A program made the translations under genes and the position numbers. This document shows, piece by piece, positions 41,982 to 50,750 of a DNA stretch of 64,000 nt (the stretch's first letter is position 1; each line of letters starts with the position of its first letter). The DNA is from DATKUC01 sp964577375 (lineage in GTDB: Bacteria; Spirochaetota; Spirochaetia; DSM-27196; DATKUC01): NCBI GenBank assembly GCA_964577375.1, contig CAZNYW010000003.1, forward strand, positions 65,224 through 129,223, written 5' to 3'. The notes under the pieces are model-generated. The model saw nothing but the letters and a program-made list of their open reading frames with translations. It was not told the origin of the DNA and searched no databases.

Positions 41982-43409
41982 ATGATCCGCGTTCTACTGC
42001 TGCCAATATTGTTGTTTTCGGGGATCGGGATCGGGGCCGTCTGGCCGCAACAGCCTCTGCGGATCATCGTCAGGGAGGAGCTCAGCACCCACCTCGGCAG
42101 CCGCTACCTGGGTCACATCTATCGTGAAACGCGTGCCGCGCTCCGGGAAGACGATGGAAGCATGGTCGGCGAGGTTTATCGGCTCGAGCAGACGCTGACG
42201 AACTCCAGCCGGAACGCCCATCAGGTGGAACGCAGCGAAACGATTCGGTTCGGGGCCGACGCCGGCGGCGTTCCTCTTGCGATCCGGTTTCCCAGGGACC
42301 CCGAACAGGGCACAGACCACTGGCCGTTTCCCTATGCAGAGTTTCCGCAGCTGCCCGCCACGCTACCCGGCCCGGGAGGGAACTGGGAAGCTCAGTCAAC
42401 CTACTACGCGGATCCTCTGAATTCCGGAAATCCGATCCGGATTCCCTTTGCCTGCAGGTACACATTCGTACGCATGATGGATTTCCAGGGCGAAAAGGTG
42501 TACGAGATTACGGGTCAGTTCGCGGTTCGGCGCGGCGCGATTGGAGGTTCCGCCGGAAAGACAGCGTCAGCCGGACCGTTTGTGTCCGGCCGCCACACCG
42601 TCACGATACTTGTCGCGGTCGACGGGACCGGAATTCGGCTGATTCGGGACCTCGTCGACGAGCAGTACCGGTATCCCCCAGGCACCGACCTCAGCGCGGC
42701 GCTCCCGCAGGCTTCCGGTCCGCTGGATTCCGGAACGAACATCCCTACCCCGAACTCGCCGTCTCCGGAGACGCTTCGTTTTTCCGGGTTCCTGCTAGCG
42801 TGGTTCACCCCCACTGCACCGCTCGACCGAGGGCTGATCGCGACATCTGCAGCGAGGGAGCTCGGGACACCGGAGAGTTCCGACGCAGGAGGGGCTCCCG
42901 CCGCCGGCGGTCCCTCCGCTCCGGTCGGTGCACTCGCACCGAGCGGGCCGCCGGCACTGAACGAGCCGCCTGCACGGAACAGGCCCGCTGCAGCAGGCGG
43001 GACTGCGGGGGCTGCCGCCGCAGCGAGCCAGGTTCCGGACGTGTCGGTGGACAACCGCCCCGACGGCGTGCGCATCACCCTCTCCAACGTGCACTTTCTA
43101 CCGGACCGCGCGGAGGTGGTTCCGGCCGACGCCAGCCGGCTCTCCCGGATTGCCGCCGTTCTCAAGAGCGTGCCCGACCGCACGATCAGAGTGATCGGCT
43201 ACACCGCCGACGTAGGCAATCCGGCGGGACAGAAGACGCTTTCGGCCGAAAGGGCGAGGGCAGTCGTGGATTACCTGGTAAAGGCCGGCATACCGGCTTC
43301 ACGATTCATCTATGAAGGCCGGGGCGCAGCCGATCCCGTTGCCGACAACAGCTCCGAGAGCGGGCGGTCGAAAAACCGGCGGGTCGAGATCACGATCCTT
43401 CAGGATTAG
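41982..43409 (+). CDS. OmpA-family protein
   Basis: A 475-residue exported protein. The signal peptide begins at M of MIRVLLLPILLFSG. An unrecognised beta-rich domain (about 25-300) is followed by a Pro/Ala/Gly-rich linker and a C-terminal OmpA-like peptidoglycan-binding domain (about 360-475) with FLPDRAEVVPAD, VIGYTADVG, LSAERARAVVDYL and SKNRRVEI. Probably anchors the outer envelope to peptidoglycan. An in-frame start at 41946 would hide the signal peptide. Confidence 0.88.
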   Translation: MIRVLLLPILLFSGIGIGAVWPQQPLRIIVREELSTHLGSRYLGHIYRETRAALREDDGSMVGEVYRLEQTLTNSSRNAHQVERSETIRFGADAGGVPLAIRFPRDPEQGTDHWPFPYAEFPQLPATLPGPGGNWEAQSTYYADPLNSGNPIRIPFACRYTFVRMMDFQGEKVYEITGQFAVRRGAIGGSAGKTASAGPFVSGRHTVTILVAVDGTGIRLIRDLVDEQYRYPPGTDLSAALPQASGPLDSGTNIPTPNSPSPETLRFSGFLLAWFTPTAPLDRGLIATSAARELGTPESSDAGGAPAAGGPSAPVGALAPSGPPALNEPPARNRPAAAGGTAGAAAAASQVPDVSVDNRPDGVRITLSNVHFLPDRAEVVPADASRLSRIAAVLKSVPDRTIRVIGYTADVGNPAGQKTLSAERARAVVDYLVKAGIPASRFIYEGRGAADPVADNSSESGRSKNRRVEITILQD

Positions 43410-43477
43410 GCGCGGTTGACCGCAGCTGCCAATCCTGACATAGTAGTCACTGCAGCGCAGCGGGGTGAACTACAGTC

Positions 43478-44272
43478 ATGCCAACTATTCGAAAATTCGG
43501 ATTCGATCGCAGCAGCATCAGTCTCCTTGCCGCGCTGACCTACGCCGGGCTGGCGATGGTGCTTTTCACCTACCTCGTCCCACCGCTTCTGACACCGAAA
43601 ATGGCAGCATCGATACCCTTGCTCGGGAGTCTTCCCGGAGACCTGCCCGGCTACGTCACTCGATTCATCCTGTCGTTTCTCCTGCTGGGGGTGGGCGCTT
43701 TGATATCGGCGCGCCTCTTCGGCTGGGACCGCCGGGACCTCGGTCTGGTGGGTGCGGGAGGGTTTCTTCGGAGCCGCCTTTTTCTGATATTCCTTGCCGC
43801 CGCGGTCATCATCGGCTTCCTGAGCGCCTATTCTCCGGACCTGTTCCGGTTTTATCCCTACTCGCACACGCTTCTTGCACTCAGCGTGACCGAGTCCGGG
43901 TGGTTCTTTCTCCTGCATCTGTGCAGCTACTTCATCTTCTACTACATCCCCTGGGAGCTGTTCTTCCGGGGATTCCTGATTCTGCCCTTTGTTCACGCAT
44001 TCGAGAGAGCTTCCCCGGCGCCCACGTCCAGGGGGCTCCTGATGGTAATTGCGAGCTTTCAGATAATTCCCTCCGCACTGCTTCATTTCGGACATCCGGT
44101 CTCCGAGACTGCATCCGCCGTGCTTTTCGGACTGCTCGCGGCGTGGCTTGTCTGCCGGACACGCTCAATCCTTCCCGGGCTTCTGTTGCACGCGACGATC
44201 GGGCTGTGCCTCGACACCGGCATTCTGCTGCGAACCATCGGTGTGCTTCCGGGACTCACGGGCACGATGTGA
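43478..44272 (+). CDS. CPBP family intramembrane metalloprotease
   Basis: A 264-residue membrane protein with about seven transmembrane helices. The family motif is seen as WELFFRGFLI (only one Glu, where EExxxR is more usual), followed by histidines in ALLHFGHPVSE and GLLLHATIGL that would complete the site. The substrate is unknown; relatives process prenylated peptides or bacteriocins. Start ATG at 43478; the next gene begins 12 bases after its stop. Confidence 0.8.
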   Translation: MPTIRKFGFDRSSISLLAALTYAGLAMVLFTYLVPPLLTPKMAASIPLLGSLPGDLPGYVTRFILSFLLLGVGALISARLFGWDRRDLGLVGAGGFLRSRLFLIFLAAAVIIGFLSAYSPDLFRFYPYSHTLLALSVTESGWFFLLHLCSYFIFYYIPWELFFRGFLILPFVHAFERASPAPTSRGLLMVIASFQIIPSALLHFGHPVSETASAVLFGLLAAWLVCRTRSILPGLLLHATIGLCLDTGILLRTIGVLPGLTGTM

Positions 44273-44284
44273 GAGGAGCTGCGG

Positions 44285-45340
44285 GTGGCTGAGCGAAGCT
44301 CTGAAAGGGTACTGGTAACGGGCGCCTCCGGATTCATCGGAGGGCACATCGCAGGAGAGCTCGCGCGCAGGGGCTATCAGGTGAGGGCCGCATACCGTCG
44401 CAGGCAGATGCCGCCGCGACTCGCGCAGCTTGCTGAGCAGGGCGTAGAGGCGCTCAGGATCGATCTCACTGCCCCGAAGAGCGCTGACGACGGGGTCGGG
44501 GCGATTCCGGAAGCGCTCGAAGGCGTTGATGCGGTGGTTCACGTGGCGGCACTTGCAGGCGATTGGGGCCCCCTCGAGCTCTACGAGCGTCAGAATTACG
44601 ATGCCACGGTCGAGCTGCTCGACGCCGCGCGATCGGCAGGCTGCCGGAAGTTCGTGTTTACAAGCTCCATCGCCGTGCACGGCTTCGGACCACACGACGG
44701 GACAACCGAAGAGGGACCCTACTATCCGCCAATTGTTCCCTATCAGATCACCAAGAAGATGGCGGAAGATTTCGTTCTCGCGGAAAATGGAAAGGACATC
44801 GCTACCACGGCGATCCGGCCCGGGAATGTCACGGGTCCCGGAGATACTTCGACCATGTTTCCCATGTTCGAAGCGATGCAGCGCGGACTCAGGGGCACGG
44901 TGAACAGGGGCAGGAGCCTCACCTGTCCGGTTTTCGTCGGCGACGTGGCCGACGCGCATATCCGGGCACTGGAGAATCCGGCCGCGGATGGTCTTGCATT
45001 TAATATCACCAGTGGGGAGCGGGTAGACTGGGCCGAGTACACCGCCTACGCCTGCAAGGCGCTCGGGCTGCCCGAGCCTTCGCTCAACATACCGCTGGGG
45101 CCCGCATTCGCCATTGCCCGCTTCCTCGAGGCCGTATATCATCTGTTCAGGATAAAAAACGCGCCGACGCTCACGCTCTACCGCATAAGCCAGGTTGCGT
45201 ACGACTACTCCTTTTCGATTGAACGTGCCCGGAGGGTCCTCGGCTTCGAGCCCCGCGTCGGGTGGAAAGAGGCAGTCACCCTCGCTGCGGAAGACTTCCT
45301 CCGCCGCAGCCAGAACGGAGATACCGGAAAGAACAGATGA
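44285..45340 (+). CDS. NAD-dependent epimerase/dehydratase (extended SDR, 3beta-HSD-like; possible CerR)
   Basis: A 351-residue extended SDR with cofactor motif VTGASGFIGGHIAGEL and catalytic Y-Q-I-T-K, starting at GTG. Its overlap with the next gene (ATGA) and position beside the serine palmitoyltransferase-like cluster make it a candidate for the ceramide-pathway keto reductase CerR of other bacteria, which is in this family. That assignment rests on context; a sugar or sterol-like substrate is equally possible from sequence alone. Confidence 0.8.
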   Translation: MAERSSERVLVTGASGFIGGHIAGELARRGYQVRAAYRRRQMPPRLAQLAEQGVEALRIDLTAPKSADDGVGAIPEALEGVDAVVHVAALAGDWGPLELYERQNYDATVELLDAARSAGCRKFVFTSSIAVHGFGPHDGTTEEGPYYPPIVPYQITKKMAEDFVLAENGKDIATTAIRPGNVTGPGDTSTMFPMFEAMQRGLRGTVNRGRSLTCPVFVGDVADAHIRALENPAADGLAFNITSGERVDWAEYTAYACKALGLPEPSLNIPLGPAFAIARFLEAVYHLFRIKNAPTLTLYRISQVAYDYSFSIERARRVLGFEPRVGWKEAVTLAAEDFLRRSQNGDTGKNR

Positions 45341-46413
45341 TCGGGCAGATAGACAAGGATCACGGTCCTTCAATACGCAATATCCTCAAGTACATCGTAA
45401 TCGTCATAGTGATCGGCCTGGCAGTCAATCTGCTGATTGCGTTTCTGATGGATTCAAAGGCGGTCTTTGCCGCGCTGGGCCGCATCCGCGTGTCCTACCT
45501 GGCGATTCCCTTCGCATGTTATCTGATGGTGAACATCATCGATTCGTTCCGGACTGTTCTGGTCGCCCGCCAGTTCGGCGCGCGTGTTCCGCTGCTTCAG
45601 GCATTCTACAACAGCGTCATCGGCGTGCTGTTCAACAATCTCACACCGATGGGCGCCGGCGGCCAGCCCTTTCAGATCTATCATCTACAGCAGCAGGGGC
45701 TGAACACGCGGATCGCGACAAACATAATCCTCTCGCGCTTCGTCGAAAACGCGATGGTTCTGATGTTGATTCTCGTCCTCGCGACTCCGGTTATCATCCA
45801 GATATCCCAGTCGTTCGCCATCGGCGGCGTGGTGATGCTGCTGGGTCTTCTCGTGACCTTCGTCTTCGCCTTCTTCTTCCTCGCGGCGCTCATAAAACCC
45901 AATCTGATCGGTCGGTTCGCGATGTTCATTCGCAAGAACTTCATCGGGCGCTGGATTTCCCGCATCAGCCGCAGGCCCGACTGGGCGGAAGACCTGGTCA
46001 CCTGGTCCGTGCAGCTCCGGGAAGAGGTTCACTTCCTGTGGACTGAGAAGCTGTGGGTGATGTCGTTCGATACCTTTCTCGGCATCATCAATCTGCTGCT
46101 TCAGGTCACGAGCCTCTACTACGTCATCGTTGTAGTGGTAGGTATAACACCAAGCTATATCGATGTGCTCATGGCCTACGTGGTGATCTGGCAGGTTGTC
46201 TTCTATATTCCCACTCCCGGAGCCAGCGGAAGCGTAGAAGGTGCGTTTGCCATGGTCTACAGCGAAATAACCCACAGCCCCGAGCTCACCTTCATTTCGA
46301 TCGTCGTGTGGCGCTTTGCCACCTATTACCTTCACATATTCTTCGGGTCGATAGTGCTGTTCTCATATCTTCGGACGAGAAACCGGCAGCCTCAGCCCGC
46401 CAGTCCCGAATGA
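45337..46413 (+). CDS. UPF0104/lysylphosphatidylglycerol synthase-type transmembrane protein
   Basis: A 358-residue membrane protein with about eight transmembrane helices and the UPF0104 signatures NNLTPMGAGGQPFQIYHL and PTPGASGSVEGAFA. These proteins are flippase-like membrane domains of LPG synthase, here without the synthase part. The ATG at 45337 overlaps the epimerase stop, so the two are coupled. Next to a lipid biosynthesis cluster it may move a lipid across the inner membrane; this is inference. Its end overlaps the convergent phosphopantetheinyl transferase gene by 22 bases. Confidence 0.85.
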   Translation: MIGQIDKDHGPSIRNILKYIVIVIVIGLAVNLLIAFLMDSKAVFAALGRIRVSYLAIPFACYLMVNIIDSFRTVLVARQFGARVPLLQAFYNSVIGVLFNNLTPMGAGGQPFQIYHLQQQGLNTRIATNIILSRFVENAMVLMLILVLATPVIIQISQSFAIGGVVMLLGLLVTFVFAFFFLAALIKPNLIGRFAMFIRKNFIGRWISRISRRPDWAEDLVTWSVQLREEVHFLWTEKLWVMSFDTFLGIINLLLQVTSLYYVIVVVVGITPSYIDVLMAYVVIWQVVFYIPTPGASGSVEGAFAMVYSEITHSPELTFISIVVWRFATYYLHIFFGSIVLFSYLRTRNRQPQPASPE

Positions 46414-47150
46414 TAGCCGCAATCAAACTGGTGCAGCGTTACCGCGGCAGGTCTGAAGCTCGTGCACAGACAGCCGATGTAACCCGGCGCAACAGGGAAC
46501 TCCTGAAGCTCCAGCGGCGGGAGCTCCGGGTGTCTGAGGGAGATATTCACCTCCTGGCCGCCCACGTCCAGATCCCGTATCCATTCGGCCAAACTGCCGC
46601 CGAACGATTTCACCGCCGCCTCCTTGCGGGTCCACAGCCGGCAGAACGCTTCGGCACGGAGAGCTTCCGGCGCCTGCAGCACCGCCTCTGCCTCGCTTGC
46701 AAGGAAGAAATGATCCATGAGGGTTTGAACGCCGTTTGGAAGACGGACCCGCTCTATATCGACGCCCAGCTCGCCGCCGCGGGAGACCGCCACCACCGCC
46801 CAGTCGTGGGAATGTGAAAGGTTGAAATGTATCTGTTCGCGGACCTTTACCTCGCCGTCCGCTACAACGTGCGGATGCGACGGTTTTCCGTTGCGGTTTC
46901 TGATCAGCCTGACATCCCGCGGATCACACGGCACGTACCACCCGAGCACCCGCCGAAATGCCGCCCGGTAGAGTGAGAAACGCTCGCGCTCGCGTGTGGA
47001 AATGTAGGAAAGCGCCTCTTCGCGCTCCCTTTCGTCAAGGTGGTCCAGGAGCGTCTCACCGCACTCGATCAACGTAGCACTGCTGAATATCCAAACCTGC
47101 ACGTTGTTCTCACCAAGTTCGGAAGCCTGGGGGGGCGTGAGATGGCTCAT
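46392..47150 (-). CDS. Sfp-type 4'-phosphopantetheinyl transferase
   Basis: Activates carrier proteins by adding the phosphopantetheine arm to serine. The 252-residue protein has HFNLSHSHDWAVVAVS, the magnesium-binding GVDIE, and LWTRKEAAVKSFGG, the Sfp/EntD signature set, so it is not the short AcpS type. It lies directly beside the ketosynthase and ACP cluster and probably serves the ACP at 50.4 kb. It is transcribed divergently from the ketosynthase. Confidence 0.92.
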   Translation of the reverse strand: MSHLTPPQASELGENNVQVWIFSSATLIECGETLLDHLDEREREEALSYISTRERERFSLYRAAFRRVLGWYVPCDPRDVRLIRNRNGKPSHPHVVADGEVKVREQIHFNLSHSHDWAVVAVSRGGELGVDIERVRLPNGVQTLMDHFFLASEAEAVLQAPEALRAEAFCRLWTRKEAAVKSFGGSLAEWIRDLDVGGQEVNISLRHPELPPLELQEFPVAPGYIGCLCTSFRPAAVTLHQFDCGYHSGLAG

Positions 47151-47210
47151 TGTTCAACTATCGTGCATGGAGGCCGACTTGTAAAGGTCAAAATGGCCCC
47201 GGAGCGCATT

Positions 47211-47230
47211 TCAACAATATTGGCACCACT
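47211..47230. repeat. 20-bp sequence shared with the fusion-gene/tag intergenic region
   Basis: Identical over 20 bases to 38617-38636, and located 10 bases upstream of the -35 of the ketosynthase promoter, between it and the divergent phosphopantetheinyl transferase gene. Placement suits an activator or repressor site. Confidence 0.5.
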
Positions 47231-47239
47231 GCAAACGGC

Positions 47240-47268
47240 TTGACAACCGCGGCTTTAGGCTGTTTTAT
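47240..47268 (+). promoter_or_regulatory. Sigma70-type promoter of the cluster ketosynthase
   Basis: TTGACA (47240-47245), a perfect -35, and TTTTAT (47263-47268) are 17 bases apart, about 48 bases before the GTG start at 47316. Confidence 0.6.
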
Positions 47269-47315
47269 GGAGCCTGCAGAACACGCCAACTATTCCAACC
47301 CAAAAAGGACTGACA

Positions 47316-48596
47316 GTGGCACAGCACACAATAGAATATCGGCGTCCAACGGGCGATCGGCGGGTAGTCATTACCGGTCTTGGCACCCTCAATCCATTGG
47401 GAAAGTCGGTTCCCGAATTCTGGGCAAACCTGGAGGCCGGCAAGAGCGGAGTGCGCCGCTCAAGAAATGTTGATCTTGGAGATTTCGGGGTTCAAATATC
47501 GGCGGAGGTCGACCTGCCCGGGAACCTGCCCGAATACTTCACCTCGAAGAAGATGCTGCGCAGGCTGGACCGCTTCGTCGTCCTTTGTCAGGTAGCTGGT
47601 GTTCAGGCGGTACGGGACAGCGGTCTAGACGTCGGAAAGAATCCGTTTCGATACGGGGTCATTGTCGGATCGGGAGTCGGCGGGCTCGGCGCCCACATGG
47701 ACAACATTCCGCGAATGCTCCAGACCGGCCTTTCCAACGGTTCGCCCTTCTACATCGTAAACGCTATTCCCAATACCGGAAGCGCCTTTCTCTCGCAGGA
47801 AATGGGACTTATGGGACCCTCCTTCTCGGTGAATTCGGCCTGCGCATCCGGCAATCACGCGATAGGTATCGCCGCGATGATGGTTCGAAGCGGCATGGCC
47901 GATGCGATGTTCGCGGGTGGTTGCGAAGCGGTAGCAAACCAGATCGGCATCGGCGCGTTTGGGAACATCATGGCGCTTTCGACCCGCAACGATTCGCCAG
48001 AGACTGCGAGCCGGCCCTTCGACCGTGACCGAAACGGTTTTGTCCTCGGCGAGGGCGCGTCGGTGCTCTGCCTGGAGGCGCTCGAGCACGCTATCAAACG
48101 GGGCGCACGGATCTATGCCGAGCTCACCGGAATCGGGTTCACCAGCGACGCGCACGACCTCGTTGCGCCGCATCCGGAGGCGGCCGGCGCGGTGGAGTGC
48201 ATACGCTCGGCCATCGCCGACGCGCACCTTTCCACCGAGTCCATCAACCTGATCAACTGTCACGGTACCTCCACGCTGATGGGAGACCGCGTAGAAAGCG
48301 TGGCCATCAATAAGGCGCTTGGTGCCCACGCGTCGAAGACACTCGCACACAGCACAAAATCGATGATCGGACACCTTCTGGGCGGAGCGAGCTCCACCGA
48401 GGCGCTTGCGGCGATTCTTGCGATTCACGGGGGTATCGTTCATCCTTCGATAAATGTCTTCAATCAGGATCCCGAGGTTCGGCTCAACGTGGTGAAGGAG
48501 ACGATGAAGACCAGGGCGATCAAACACGTGCTGTCGAATGCGTTCGGTTTCGGCGGACATAATGCCGCGATTGTCCTCTCGCGGTTCGAAGACTAG
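47316..48596 (+). CDS. Beta-ketoacyl-ACP synthase II-type ketosynthase (cluster KS1)
   Basis: Decarboxylative condensing enzyme of 426 residues. The catalytic triad is complete: C176 in SACASGNHA, H316 in NCHGTST and H353 in SMIGHLLGG, with K348. It is therefore an active elongating KS, not a chain-length-factor or decarboxylase-only variant. It starts at GTG with AAGGAC 5 bases upstream. It is the only cluster condensing gene on the plus strand and its end overlaps the convergent dehydratase gene by 4 bases. Confidence 0.93.
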   Translation: MAQHTIEYRRPTGDRRVVITGLGTLNPLGKSVPEFWANLEAGKSGVRRSRNVDLGDFGVQISAEVDLPGNLPEYFTSKKMLRRLDRFVVLCQVAGVQAVRDSGLDVGKNPFRYGVIVGSGVGGLGAHMDNIPRMLQTGLSNGSPFYIVNAIPNTGSAFLSQEMGLMGPSFSVNSACASGNHAIGIAAMMVRSGMADAMFAGGCEAVANQIGIGAFGNIMALSTRNDSPETASRPFDRDRNGFVLGEGASVLCLEALEHAIKRGARIYAELTGIGFTSDAHDLVAPHPEAAGAVECIRSAIADAHLSTESINLINCHGTSTLMGDRVESVAINKALGAHASKTLAHSTKSMIGHLLGGASSTEALAAILAIHGGIVHPSINVFNQDPEVRLNVVKETMKTRAIKHVLSNAFGFGGHNAAIVLSRFED

Positions 48597-49135
48597 AGGA
48601 ACAACACCTCGCCGGCGCTCACGCTGGCCACCTTTCCATCCACCAGACACTGCCCGATCATGCTCGCGAAGTAGCCGTCGTGATGCAGAACACGGGCAAT
48701 GAGCACTGCGCGAGCGCCCGGAGGCACCGGCTCGCCGTAATAGGCGCCGAGCACCCGGGTCGCGCGGACCGAAAGCTCCGCGTCGCCTGGGGGCGGCAGG
48801 GTCGTATTGTTCGATGTGAAGTAGTGGAGGCACAGGCCGAGCTGACCGACGGCCTCGATCTGAAAGGTTCCCGGGTAGATCGGGAAGCCGGGAAAGTGTC
48901 CGGCAAATACCGGGTCCCCCGGATCCATGTACTTCTCACCCGAGATCCGCAGCTCCTCGAGATCAAGCCCCGTAACCCGGTCGACGAACAGAAGCGGCGG
49001 CCGGTGCGGAAGAAGCCTCCGTACCACCTCCGGCCCGTAGTCGACCCGCGAGCGGAGCTCGTCTATCTCGAAGAGCGGCTTCTTGCGGTGGCGCCGAAGC
49101 AGTTCGACCGCCTCCGCATCCACTTCTCCGCTCAC
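48593..49135 (-). CDS. FabZ-like 3-hydroxyacyl-ACP dehydratase
   Basis: Hot-dog-fold dehydratase of 180 residues. LLPHRPPLLFVDRV and AGHFPGFPIYPGTFQIEA contain catalytic H80 and E94. The 40-residue N-terminal extension is longer than in housekeeping FabZ. Starts at GTG, overlapping the stop of the alpha-oxoamine synthase gene by one base. It is the last gene of the eleven-gene operon and supplies the dehydration step for its acyl chain. Confidence 0.88.
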   Translation of the reverse strand: MSGEVDAEAVELLRRHRKKPLFEIDELRSRVDYGPEVVRRLLPHRPPLLFVDRVTGLDLEELRISGEKYMDPGDPVFAGHFPGFPIYPGTFQIEAVGQLGLCLHYFTSNNTTLPPPGDAELSVRATRVLGAYYGEPVPPGARAVLIARVLHHDGYFASMIGQCLVDGKVASVSAGEVLFL

Positions 49136-50391
49136 TAGGAGCGCAGTCCCTTCACCACCACGTCCTCGATGATGTTGAGCGTGCGGTCCATCTCCTCCTG
49201 CGTGAGCTGCGAGGAGACCGACATGCGGAACCTGCGCGCGTGCGCGGGAACCGCCGGGAAGTCCACCGGCTGGAGGAACAGGCCGCGCTTCTGCATCTGC
49301 TCGGCAAAGCCCATCAGTTTCTCACCCGAAGGACCGATGATGATCGGAATAACCTGGCTTTCGGTCTTTCCAAGATCGAGCTTAATATCGAGCAGGTGTT
49401 TTTTTAGGTAAGCGGTGTTGGCCCACATCCTGTCCCGCAGCGTCGAATCTCTTGTGGCTACCTCGAGCGCCTTGATGAGGCCGGCCACGACCGGCGGCGA
49501 AGGTGCACAGGAGAAGTTCCACGGCGATGAGTAGCCTTTCAGATAACGCACCGTGTCGGCCGTTGAGCAGATGAAACCGCCCACCCCGCCGAACGATTTA
49601 CTGAGCGTACCGAACGATATACCGACCTCCTCTTCGAGGCCGAAGTGCTCGGCCACACCGCGTCCGTTCTCGCCGAACATGAGAGTCGAGTGCGCCTCGT
49701 CGATATAGATCGGCGCGTCGTAGGCCTTGCACACTTTCACCACGTTCGGCAGATCGACCAGGTCGCCGTCCATCGAGTAGACACCCTCGACGACAACCAG
49801 CACGCGTTTGTCCTTGCTCTTTTCGAGCATCTGCTCGAGGCTGTTCGTATCGTTGTGATCAAAGAACATTGTCTTGGTCTGGGCAAGCGTTCCGCCGTCG
49901 ATCAGGCTCTTATGGCATTTTTCATCCAGGATCAGGACATCGCCCTTTCGCATGAGGCCCTGAATTGCCCCGACATTGCCGCCAAACCCTGAGGAGTAGA
50001 GTATGCAGTCTTCCTTCTGCTTGAAGTCTGCCAGCATCCGGGCGAATTTAACGTGAAGGTCGAAGGTGCCGGACAGAAGCGGAGCTCCGGACGCGCCGAG
50101 TCCGTACCGTTCCAGCCCCTCTTTCGCGGCAGCAAGCACCTCCGGATGGGTCGACAGGCCAAGATAATTGTAGGAGGTCAGATTGATGATATCCCGCTTC
50201 TGATGGTCCAGATTGCTCAGGATCTGCGTGGACACCTTCGGTGCAGCGAGGAGCTGCTGCTCGAAGAAGCTGTAGCCGTGCTGGACACGCGGATCGCTCA
50301 TCCATTCGGTAAAATCCGTCGGCGGGCGGAGAACGTTCTTGTTGTCGTTAAAGAAAAAATCGGCAAGACTGTAATTGAGAATATCGTGCAT
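49135..50391 (-). CDS. spt: Serine palmitoyltransferase-like alpha-oxoamine synthase
   Basis: PLP enzyme that condenses an amino acid with an acyl thioester with loss of CO2. Of 418 residues, the Schiff-base lysine is K265 (GTLSKSFGG), with D231 and H234 (DEAHS) binding PLP and H160 stacking on it. These numbers and the length match Sphingomonas serine palmitoyltransferase (K265, D231, H234, H159) rather than the shorter BioF or Kbl enzymes. The amino acid could be serine (sphingolipid), cysteate (sulfonolipid) or another. It sits 8 bases after the ACP gene, so acyl-ACP is the likely partner, as in other bacterial SPT operons. Confidence 0.87.
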   Translation of the reverse strand: MHDILNYSLADFFFNDNKNVLRPPTDFTEWMSDPRVQHGYSFFEQQLLAAPKVSTQILSNLDHQKRDIINLTSYNYLGLSTHPEVLAAAKEGLERYGLGASGAPLLSGTFDLHVKFARMLADFKQKEDCILYSSGFGGNVGAIQGLMRKGDVLILDEKCHKSLIDGGTLAQTKTMFFDHNDTNSLEQMLEKSKDKRVLVVVEGVYSMDGDLVDLPNVVKVCKAYDAPIYIDEAHSTLMFGENGRGVAEHFGLEEEVGISFGTLSKSFGGVGGFICSTADTVRYLKGYSSPWNFSCAPSPPVVAGLIKALEVATRDSTLRDRMWANTAYLKKHLLDIKLDLGKTESQVIPIIIGPSGEKLMGFAEQMQKRGLFLQPVDFPAVPAHARRFRMSVSSQLTQEEMDRTLNIIEDVVVKGLRS

Positions 50392-50399
50392 GTGAATCC

Positions 50400-50645
50400 C
50401 TATTTATCGACGTACTCCATGAATTTGTCGGCGAGCTGGTCGATGGTGGCGATATCTGCAAGCTCGGCGCGAGGAATCTTGATGTTCAGCTCACGCATGG
50501 AGGTCGAAACTACCTCGATCATGTCGAGGCTGTTGGCTCCGTAGTCCTTCATCGACTTCTGGGGATCGATATTCGCCTCTTCGACATCGTCGAGATTGTC
50601 GACAATGTTCCGCTTGATAACCTCGATCACCTCTTCTTTCGTCAT
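50400..50645 (-). CDS. Acyl carrier protein
   Basis: An acidic four-helix carrier of 81 residues. The phosphopantetheine serine is S39 in GANSLDMIE, where the usual DSL is NSL. GGAGGAG precedes the ATG. Its place between the enoyl reductase and SPT-like genes suggests it carries the growing chain for the whole cluster and donates it to the SPT-like enzyme. Confidence 0.93.
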   Translation of the reverse strand: MTKEEVIEVIKRNIVDNLDDVEEANIDPQKSMKDYGANSLDMIEVVSTSMRELNIKIPRAELADIATIDQLADKFMEYVDK

Positions 50646-50750
50646 AGTTCACTCCTCCCTGAAATGTTGTTGTGTGAGAATCGGGCCGTCATTGCCAGAA
50701 GCACCATTTCGGCGCTGCTGAGCGAACTCTTTCGGCATTGCGGGGATGCG

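Noticed and set aside
42001..42020. Third, inverted copy of the 20-bp CAACAATATTGG sequence
   Set aside because: Only about 14 bases match and they fall inside the signal-peptide codons of the OmpA-family gene, so this is probably chance.
49135..50391. Biotin synthesis enzyme BioF or Kbl
   Set aside because: No bio genes are adjacent, and the length and catalytic residue numbering fit serine palmitoyltransferase better; the ACP next to it also fits that role.
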